46,104 nt of DNA, taken from Flavobacteriaceae bacterium UBA5544. GTDB taxonomy: Bacteria; Bacteroidota; Bacteroidia; Flavobacteriales; Flavobacteriaceae. Positions within the stretch are counted from its first letter, which is position 1; every line of letters begins with the position of its first letter. The notes under the pieces are model-generated. The model was not told the DNA's origin. It was given only the letters and a program-made list of their open reading frames with translations, and ran no database searches. Made by a program: the position numbers and the translations under genes. The stretch spans positions 50,896 to 96,999 of the forward strand of contig DINI01000026.1 in assembly GCA_002426755.1 (NCBI GenBank), given 5' to 3'. Shown here in pieces: positions 40,105 to 46,104 of this stretch.

Positions 40105-40983
40105 ATGAAAGACATCAATATACAAGACTTCAAAGTCACTGAAAAAATAAATATTCAAGATTTAAAGACCTCTTACGACCTCGAAGCTTCGGAAGATAAA
40201 ATCGAAGACGAATTGGAAGAGGTCAGGGAAAAATTGGGTAAGCTACAGGACACCATGTACGCGCACGGCAAATATGCCGTTTTGGTTTGCTTACAAGGAA
40301 TGGATACTGCTGGAAAGGACAGTTTGATTCGTGAAGTTTTTAAAGATTTTAACACGAGAGGTATTGTGGTTCATAGCTTTAAGGTTCCAACCGAATTGGA
40401 ATTGAAACATGATTATTTATGGAGACACTATATCGCATTGCCAGAGCGTGGTAAATTCGGAATTTTCAATCGCACGCATTACGAAAATGTTTTGGTGACA
40501 CGTGTACACCCGGGTTACATTTTAGGTGAAAACATTCCGACAGTGAACTCAATTGAAGATGTCAATGAAGATTTTTGGTCAAAGCGATTTGAAGAAATCA
40601 ATAATTTTGAAAAGCATATAGCCGACAATGGAACTATCATCTTCAAGTTCTTTTTGAACCTTTCAAAAAAGGAACAAAAGAATCGATTGTTGCGTCGTCT
40701 CGAAAAACAAGAAAAAAACTGGAAATTCTCTCCAGGTGATTTAAAAGAACGCGCCTTATGGAATCAATACATGGACTGCTACCAAGATGCCATCAACAGA
40801 ACTTCGACACCAACAGCTCCTTGGTATTCTATTCCCGCAGATGATAAAGAAACAGCACGTTACATTGTTGCAAAAATTATGTATGATACTCTAAAAACCT
40901 ACACCGACATCCAAGAACCTGAATTGGACGATGATATCAAAGCGAATTTAGAGTTGTACAAAAAGCAATTGGAAAGCGAATAA
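40105..40983 (+). CDS. polyphosphate kinase 2 family protein
   Basis: This is a 292-residue, one-domain PPK2 protein. Walker A GMDTAGKD (65-72), the lid/Walker B region FGIFNRTHYENVLVTRVHP, and FFLNLSKKEQKNRLLRRL are clear. One-domain PPK2 enzymes phosphorylate NDP or NMP using polyphosphate. The protein starts with two short repeats of IQDFK/IQDLK (NIQDFKVTEKINIQDLKTS). It lies 41 bases behind the response-regulator gene, in the same direction, and is probably the last gene of the run starting at 34923. Confidence 0.93.
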   Translation: MKDINIQDFKVTEKINIQDLKTSYDLEASEDKIEDELEEVREKLGKLQDTMYAHGKYAVLVCLQGMDTAGKDSLIREVFKDFNTRGIVVHSFKVPTELELKHDYLWRHYIALPERGKFGIFNRTHYENVLVTRVHPGYILGENIPTVNSIEDVNEDFWSKRFEEINNFEKHIADNGTIIFKFFLNLSKKEQKNRLLRRLEKQEKNWKFSPGDLKERALWNQYMDCYQDAINRTSTPTAPWYSIPADDKETARYIVAKIMYDTLKTYTDIQEPELDDDIKANLELYKKQLESE

Positions 40984-41080
40984 TAGATTAAGAAAATTCA
41001 ACAATATTTTATGATTTCATTTTAAATTGATAAAATTTATAAATGGTATATTTAGTGCTTAATTAAATTTACCCTTCTTA

Positions 41081-42454
41081 ATGAAACATTTTTTCTTAAT
41101 AGCAAGCATCTTTTTTTCAATTCATTTAACGGCACAAAACGATGCCGAAATCATCAAACAAATTTATTCCACTTCATTGACCGATGGCAAAAGCTACAGT
41201 TGGCTCGACCATTTATCCAACCAAATTGGTTCTCGTCTTTCAGGTTCGTTAGGTGCAGAACTTGCAGTTGAATACACCAAAGCAGAAATGGACAAACTTG
41301 GATTTGACAAAGTCTGGTTACAACCTGTTATGGTGCCAAAATGGGTAAGAGGAGCTCCTGAATTTGCTTATATCGAAACCTCACCAGGAACGACGACCAA
41401 CGTCAATATCTGTGCTCTTGGAGGTTCCGTGGCGACACCAAATGCTGGTATTAAAGCGAACGTGATAGAAGTGAAAAGTCTTAAAGAGCTTGAGACATTG
41501 GGAAAGGAAAAGATTGAAGGTAAAATAGTGTTTTTTAATAGGCCAATGCAAGCGGATGCCATCCGAACTTTTGACGCTTATAGTGGGGCCGTGGACCAAA
41601 GAGGAGCGGGTGCAAGGAAAGCGGTTAAATACGGAGCAGTGGGAGTGATTGTACGCTCCATGAATTTGCGTTTGGACGATTTTCCACATACTGGAGGCAT
41701 GGGATATGGTGATCTGCCAGTGTCTCAACACATTCCAGCGGCTGCCATCAGTACCAATGATGCTGAAAAATTAAGTGCAATGCTGTCCCTTAATAAAGAC
41801 ATTAAATTCTTTTTCAGACAAAATTGTCAGCAACTAAAAGATGTTCAATCTTATAATGTCATTGGTGAAATCAAAGGAAGTGAGTTTCCCAATGAGTACA
41901 TCGTTGTTGGAGGTCATTTGGATTCCTGGGATTTGGGCGATGGATCTCATGACGATGGCGCAGGTTGTGTACAATCGATGGATGCATTGCGTATCCTTAA
42001 ACAGATCGGTGTGAAACCAAAACGTACAATTCGAGTCGTACTTTTTATGAACGAAGAAAACGGATTGCGTGGAGGAACAGAATATGCTAAAGTTGCCAAA
42101 GAAAAAGGAGAGAATCACATTTTTGCACTCGAAAGTGATTCTGGAGGATTCACCCCAAGAGGATTTTCGTTTGAAAATGGAGATAGTTTTGTGAAAAAAG
42201 CACAACAATGGAAATCATTGTTTGAACCATATTTTATTCACTATTTTGAAAAAGGTCACGGAGGAGCAGATATTGGGCCATTAAAAAATGATACGGTTGT
42301 TTTGGCAGGTTTAGTGCCAGATTCTCAACGTTATTTTGATTATCACCATGCCAAAAATGATACTTTTGACGCCATCAACAAACGCGAATTGGAGCTTGGT
42401 GCTGCAACAATGGCTTCAATGATTTATTTAGTGGATACCTACGGAACTAAATAG
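41081..42454 (+). CDS. secreted M28 family peptidase with PA domain
   Basis: This is a 457-residue protein with a signal peptide (MKHFFLIASIFFSIHLTA). The PA insert is at about 115-240 (GKIVFFNRPM, GAVGVIVRS). The catalytic domain has VVGGHLDSWDLGDGSHDDGA (His279, Asp291), NEENGLRGG (Glu325/Glu326), ESDSGG and YHHAKNDTFD (His422/423), all ligands and the catalytic Glu of two-zinc M28 aminopeptidases/carboxypeptidase Q-like enzymes. It is expected in the periplasm or outside, cleaving small peptides. The next gene starts 18 bases later and may be co-transcribed. Confidence 0.93.
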   Translation: MKHFFLIASIFFSIHLTAQNDAEIIKQIYSTSLTDGKSYSWLDHLSNQIGSRLSGSLGAELAVEYTKAEMDKLGFDKVWLQPVMVPKWVRGAPEFAYIETSPGTTTNVNICALGGSVATPNAGIKANVIEVKSLKELETLGKEKIEGKIVFFNRPMQADAIRTFDAYSGAVDQRGAGARKAVKYGAVGVIVRSMNLRLDDFPHTGGMGYGDLPVSQHIPAAAISTNDAEKLSAMLSLNKDIKFFFRQNCQQLKDVQSYNVIGEIKGSEFPNEYIVVGGHLDSWDLGDGSHDDGAGCVQSMDALRILKQIGVKPKRTIRVVLFMNEENGLRGGTEYAKVAKEKGENHIFALESDSGGFTPRGFSFENGDSFVKKAQQWKSLFEPYFIHYFEKGHGGADIGPLKNDTVVLAGLVPDSQRYFDYHHAKNDTFDAINKRELELGAATMASMIYLVDTYGTK

Positions 42455-42472
42455 TATTTAATAAATTGTAAA

Positions 42473-43045
42473 ATGAAAAAAATACTTGTAGTCTTTCTAC
42501 TATGTTTACCAGCAATAACTTTAGCCCAAGAGACCGAAGCACCATTGCCCTATGCTGAACTTCCAGAATATCCTCAAACATTTACTGCAGGTACAATGGC
42601 AGGAAGAATGGTGGATGCACTTGGTTTTCGTTATTATTGGGCAACTGAAGGTTTAACGGGAGATGATTTGGATTATAAGTCTAATGATGATGTGCGATCA
42701 ACAGGTGAAACTATTGACCATATTTTAAGTTTATCATACGTCATTGTCAATTCTGCCTTAAAGAAGCCGAATGACAAAAATGATTTTTCGGATATGGATT
42801 TAAATGAAAAGAGGACACAAACGCTTACCAACTTAAAAACCGCAGCCGATATTTTAAGTAGTAGTGATGATATTTCTCAATTCAAAATCATTTTTGGTGA
42901 ACGAGAAATTCCTTTTTGGAATAATGTGAATGGACCGATTGCAGATGCTATTTGGCATTGTGGGCAGATTGCATCGTTTAGAAGAAATTCAGGTAATCCC
43001 ATCAACCCGAAGGTGGATCACTTCAATGGTAAGATTAGGGATTGA
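42473..43045 (+). CDS. secreted DinB-like protein
   Basis: This is a 190-residue protein with a signal peptide (MKKILVVFLLCLPAITLAQE). The body is helical with GRMVDALGFRYYWATEGL, STGETIDHILSLSYVI and a C-terminal IADAIWHCGQIASFRR. The spacing of the His residues and the final WHCGQI resemble the DinB/YfiT four-helix metal-binding fold, here in a secreted form. The function of such proteins is not settled. It follows the M28 peptidase gene closely. Confidence 0.75.
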   Translation: MKKILVVFLLCLPAITLAQETEAPLPYAELPEYPQTFTAGTMAGRMVDALGFRYYWATEGLTGDDLDYKSNDDVRSTGETIDHILSLSYVIVNSALKKPNDKNDFSDMDLNEKRTQTLTNLKTAADILSSSDDISQFKIIFGEREIPFWNNVNGPIADAIWHCGQIASFRRNSGNPINPKVDHFNGKIRD

Positions 43046-43237
43046 TTGGTAGTTAATCTTCCTATTTCTTTTAGATTTTTTTTTTTACTTTTAGATATTA
43101 CCATGCCATAAGTCTCACACCCGATCTCGCGAATAGGATAGCGATAATGGCCATAACGATATCGAATCCCCTCACAAAGACAAATGAGTGATTTTTTATT
43201 CACCCTATGAGATTCAATAATCAGTAACCGTCTTCTA

Positions 43238-43618
43238 TCATTTTGGCTCTATTATCAGAAACACTGCTGTGCTATCTCCAATATTCAATACTTCGTGCGT
43301 GGTGACTTCGTCATTTGAAAAACTGTAACCAGTTGGCACAACGACGTCTCTTGTGCCTTTTTGGTCGGTAATTCTAAACTTGCTTCCAGCAATCGTATAA
43401 CCTGTATGTGGATTGTGATAATGCTTTTCATGGCCAACTCCTGGTGGAAACGTACATTTTAAAATTCTTACTTTGGCGTTATCTTCAATCACTTCGGCTA
43501 CTTTTTGACCTTTCCAGCCAGCTTCCAATGGATCAGGTAAATCATTGGTAGCCGTTTGTTTGTCTTTACAACTTAAAAAGAGTAAAATAATTAGTGTAAA
43601 TAATATGTGTTTATTCAT
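43238..43618 (-). CDS. cupin-domain lipoprotein
   Basis: It has 126 residues from the ATG at 43618 (MNKHILFTLIILLFLSCKDK, lipobox FLSC); an ATG three codons upstream is possible. The cupin domain shows motif 1 PPGVGHEKHYHNPHTGYTIAG (with His residues for metal, split here by ValGly) and motif 2 GYSFSNDEVTTHEVLNIG. It is a small single-domain cupin, perhaps metal-binding, on the periplasmic or outer face. A -7 box is at 43686-43693. Confidence 0.85.
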   Translation of the reverse strand: MNKHILFTLIILLFLSCKDKQTATNDLPDPLEAGWKGQKVAEVIEDNAKVRILKCTFPPGVGHEKHYHNPHTGYTIAGSKFRITDQKGTRDVVVPTGYSFSNDEVTTHEVLNIGDSTAVFLIIEPK

Positions 43619-43685
43619 TTTTAACATTAGTTGTTCTTCAATTCTATTTCAAAAAAATAATAGTTCTTCCTTATAGCATTTAGAG

Positions 43686-43693
43686 CAAAGATA
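43686..43693 (-). promoter_or_regulatory. -7 box of the cupin gene
   Basis: TATCTTTG on the minus strand is a perfect TAnnTTTG match 67 bases upstream of the ATG at 43618. Confidence 0.45.
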
Positions 43694-43818
43694 GAATCTT
43701 TTGTAAAGTAGTGAAATGTCACTTCTTAGACTGTCAATTGAAATATTTTGAAGTCTTTCCTTCTGTCAGAAGGTTTTTGCGGATGTTTCTAAAGAGTTTA
43801 ATCATTATTATAGGTGTT

Positions 43819-45000
43819 TTATAAATAGCTCAACCACCATTTATGTTTGTTGTTCGCTTTATACTTCATATACTTTTTGCAAAAAGGATAGAGCAGAAGG
43901 ACCACCCCAATCCAAACTAGATAGGTAACCAAAAGCGAATAGCCATAACGGATTAAATTCTCATTCAAAAAAGAGTTGGCATCCAATATCATATCCTTCC
44001 AATTACCGCCAAAAATCAAAATGCCCATAATGGCAAACGCATGAATAACAAAAACATGCAAGAAATAGTAAAATAGCGGGACACGACCAAACACCAAAAA
44101 GAAATCGGTGAACTTGTTTTTGGTAGTCTCAAATGCGCACAAAAATAAAAACGCAGGTCCAAGAGTTGCACATAAATACAATAACGATGGCGGATATTTG
44201 GTCACATTTAGAAATGATAGAATTGTTTTCGTGGTTGTGTCTTGCATTGTCCAAGGTACTAAATCGCCATAAATATTAAGGCTTCTCAAAAGAAGAAACA
44301 CACCAATGCCACCAAAACCCAAGTTGAGCAACCAGTTTCTCCGAATTTTGGCTTCAAACCTATTGGTATATAACTGCCCGAAGCAATAGCCTAATGCCAT
44401 GACACCAATCCAAGGGATCAGGGGATATTGAATAAGGAACAACCTATCAGGAGAAATTAATATTTCGTGCTGTTGATGTAAAAAATACCAAACAACTGAT
44501 TGAACACTGTCGCCTTCCATAACAATACCATCCAAAGCATTATGTCCGACCACGATGATAAGACCGATGGCAAGAATTAATTTCTTTGGAAGAAAAATCA
44601 AAAGTGATAAACAAATCATACTGACGCCAATGGCCCAAATCACCTGAACAATTGGAAAGCTATAAGATAAATCAAACGTCCAGATGAGATTGTTGACGAC
44701 CAATTCCAAAAATATGAGCCATAAGCCTCGAGTGAAAAGAAATTTAAACAGTTCAACTTTGGTTTTTTTACTTCCATAGAGAAATGCAGAAGTTCCAGCT
44801 AAAAACACAAAAACGGGCGCACAATAATGGGTGATAAAACGAGTAAAAAATAATACAGGTGTAGTTGTTTCCAAATTGGTTGGATCATTAAAGAATGAAC
44901 CATAATGGAAATAGTCGCGCACATGGTCCAATGCCATGATGACCATAACAACCCCTCTCAGGACGTCAATGGATTCTATTCGGTTGGTTTTAAATGACAT
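43819..45000 (-). CDS. DUF1624 / HGSNAT-like membrane protein
   Basis: This is a 393-residue protein with about 10 membrane helices. The N-terminus RIESIDVLRGVVMVIMALDH is the hallmark of the heparan-alpha-glucosaminide N-acetyltransferase catalytic-domain (DUF1624) family, with the His in ALDHVRDYFH as the likely acetyl-transfer residue. A family-typical FTRFITHYCAPVFVFLAGTS follows. It may acetylate a sugar across the inner membrane; the acceptor is unknown. It lies 27 bases downstream of the amidohydrolase gene on the same strand, so an operon is likely. Confidence 0.85.
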   Translation of the reverse strand: MSFKTNRIESIDVLRGVVMVIMALDHVRDYFHYGSFFNDPTNLETTTPVLFFTRFITHYCAPVFVFLAGTSAFLYGSKKTKVELFKFLFTRGLWLIFLELVVNNLIWTFDLSYSFPIVQVIWAIGVSMICLSLLIFLPKKLILAIGLIIVVGHNALDGIVMEGDSVQSVVWYFLHQQHEILISPDRLFLIQYPLIPWIGVMALGYCFGQLYTNRFEAKIRRNWLLNLGFGGIGVFLLLRSLNIYGDLVPWTMQDTTTKTILSFLNVTKYPPSLLYLCATLGPAFLFLCAFETTKNKFTDFFLVFGRVPLFYYFLHVFVIHAFAIMGILIFGGNWKDMILDANSFLNENLIRYGYSLLVTYLVWIGVVLLLYPFCKKYMKYKANNKHKWWLSYL

Positions 45001-45027
45001 AAATTCTGTGCTACGAGAAATAAAAAT

Positions 45028-46104
45028 CTACTGTTTGGATGTCAACTCCATATAATCAAACACCAAGTTACTCAACAAATTGACTCCCGTTTTGAACCCA
45101 GCATCATCAATCAAGAATTGTGGTGTGTGGTGGTCGCCAGCAGTTTTGGGGTCTTTTCCTTTCGTTAAACCACCAATAAAGACATACAATCCCGGAACCT
45201 TTTGCGCAAAGAAAGAAAAGTCCTCTGCGCCTGTGATTGCTGGAATTAAAACGACATTCTCTTTTCCAGCCGTGTTTTCTAGTGTTGGTAGCATCTTGGC
45301 GGTCAGTTCTACATTATTGAACGTCACAGGATAGCGAGTGGTATAGGGCAATTCTACTGTCGCGGTTGTTCCAGCAGCTTCCGCAGTGTTCTCAATAATT
45401 TGACGAATGCGATTGGCAACCATCGTTTCATCTTCATTCGTAAAGGTTCGAACGGTGCCTAACATCTCCACTTGTTCGGGAATGATGTTGCTTCTATTGC
45501 CGCCATTGATGGCTCCAATGGTTACAGCTGCAGCATTCTCTGTAAGATTCACATTGCGGCTTACAATTGTTTGAAGATTATTGATGATTTGTGCGGAAAC
45601 TACAATGGGGTCGATGCCAACCCAAGGGGATGAACCATGAGCTGGCTTTCCCTTAACAATGATTTTCATATCGTTCACACCGGCCATAATTCCTCCTGGA
45701 CGGTAGCTTATTTTTCCAACTTCGGTGCCTGCATCCATATGAAGTCCGAAAATCACATCCACTTTTGGGTTGTCTAGAACACCTTCTTTTACCATTAACT
45801 CTGCGCCGTACTCTTCACCTTTTGGCCCACCTTCTTCTGCAGGTTGAAAAATGAACTTCACGGTACCTTTCAAATCTTTTTTCATGCCAGATAAAATCTC
45901 TGCAACGCCCATTAAAATGGCAACATGGCCATCGTGTCCACACGCATGCATCACATAGGTGTCTTTCCCATTGTAGGTGGTTTTTACTTTAGAAGCATAA
46001 GGCAAGTCATTCTTTTCTTCTACAGGAAGGGCGTCCATATCCGCGCGTAGGGCTACGACGGGTCCCGGTTGTCCTCCTTTTAAGATGCCAACCACACCTG
46101 TGAC
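45028..46104 (-). CDS. M20 family amidohydrolase, 5' partial
   Basis: The frame is open to the window end (VTGVVGIL... at 46104), so the N-terminus is missing; the GTG at 46095 is an internal Val. The M20D amidohydrolase features are VALRADMDALPVEE (Asp ligands), MHACGHDGHVAILMG, FQPAEEGGPKGEEYG with the catalytic Glu pair, GLHMDAGTEVGKI, the lid domain KGKPAHGSSPWVGIDP, and the C-terminal GAEDFSFFAQKVPG and HHTPQF. It hydrolyses an N-acyl amino acid or an amide such as hippurate or indole-acetyl-amino acid. The ends of related proteins often carry a signal peptide, which cannot be seen here. Confidence 0.93.
   Translation of the reverse strand, partial: VTGVVGILKGGQPGPVVALRADMDALPVEEKNDLPYASKVKTTYNGKDTYVMHACGHDGHVAILMGVAEILSGMKKDLKGTVKFIFQPAEEGGPKGEEYGAELMVKEGVLDNPKVDVIFGLHMDAGTEVGKISYRPGGIMAGVNDMKIIVKGKPAHGSSPWVGIDPIVVSAQIINNLQTIVSRNVNLTENAAAVTIGAINGGNRSNIIPEQVEMLGTVRTFTNEDETMVANRIRQIIENTAEAAGTTATVELPYTTRYPVTFNNVELTAKMLPTLENTAGKENVVLIPAITGAEDFSFFAQKVPGLYVFIGGLTKGKDPKTAGDHHTPQFLIDDAGFKTGVNLLSNLVFDYMELTSKQ

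Noticed and set aside
43018..43203. 61-codon minus-strand frame in the convergent gap
   Set aside because: It overlaps the end of the DinB-like gene, starts with GTG, has no promoter and no recognised family; it could be a remnant but support is too weak.

Overview
The window looks like a chromosomal segment of a marine-type member of the Flavobacteriaceae (Bacteroidota). The evidence is: two secreted proteins with C-terminal type IX secretion (Por-type) sorting domains, many lipoproteins with short signal peptides, near absence of Shine-Dalgarno sequences, and repeated perfect copies of the Bacteroidota -7 promoter box TAnnTTTG. It also carries typical flavobacterial families (DUF4197, DUF4920, DUF1684, DUF4932, DUF6268, Lacal_2735-like) and is AT-rich throughout except for two visibly GC-richer genes (13301-14179 and 17558-19006). 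No rRNA, tRNA, CRISPR array, transposase or integrase was seen. Both window ends cut through genes.

Layout. 1-3291: end of a periplasmic binding protein of an ABC importer (BtuF-like), two tiny paralogous helical proteins, a DUF4197 lipoprotein and a T9SS cargo protein. 3699-7130: a 1143-residue fused acyl-CoA mutase (IcmF type: B12 domain, G-protein chaperone and mutase in one chain). 7131-13300: an accessory region rich in repeats. It holds an 11-copy 21-bp tandem array, a 50-bp direct repeat, the two genes of a Hachiman anti-phage system (hamA, hamB), a tandem segmental duplication carrying two paralogous 130-residue orphans, and several dispersed palindromic repeats. 13301-19006: a GC-rich orphan, a second T9SS protein, a CDGSH iron-sulfur protein, a DUF4932 putative metallopeptidase lipoprotein, and an FAD monooxygenase with a DnaJ-like Cys pair at its N-terminus. 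19251-20216: a 33-residue peptide with 11 cysteines just upstream of a SigZ-like ECF sigma factor with a Cys/His-rich tail. 20218-24239: an Lrp/AsnC regulator over a long palindrome, two related small proteins, and an MFS exporter-ypdA operon behind a leader that appears to hold a terminator, a competing pairing and a 30-codon leader ORF overlapping the MFS start.

24240-34677 is mostly housekeeping: DUF1684, crcB fluoride channel, a GyrI-like domain protein, a MazG-like pyrophosphohydrolase, ilvE, DUF4920-mnmD, a TIGR01777 oxidoreductase, a retropepsin-like protease and grpE-dnaJ. 34923-40983 is a tight same-strand run: NatA/NatB-like ABC exporter, MscS channel, outer-membrane barrel protein, a sigma-54 activator-type response regulator that lacks a DNA-binding domain, and a PPK2 kinase. 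41081-46104 holds a secreted M28 peptidase, a secreted DinB-like protein, a cupin lipoprotein, a DUF1624 membrane protein and a partial M20 amidohydrolase.

The best candidates for something not yet described are the Cys-rich peptide plus SigZ pair, the leader of the MFS-ypdA operon, and the repeat-rich surroundings of the Hachiman genes. All assignments come from reading motifs and gene order; no database search was run.
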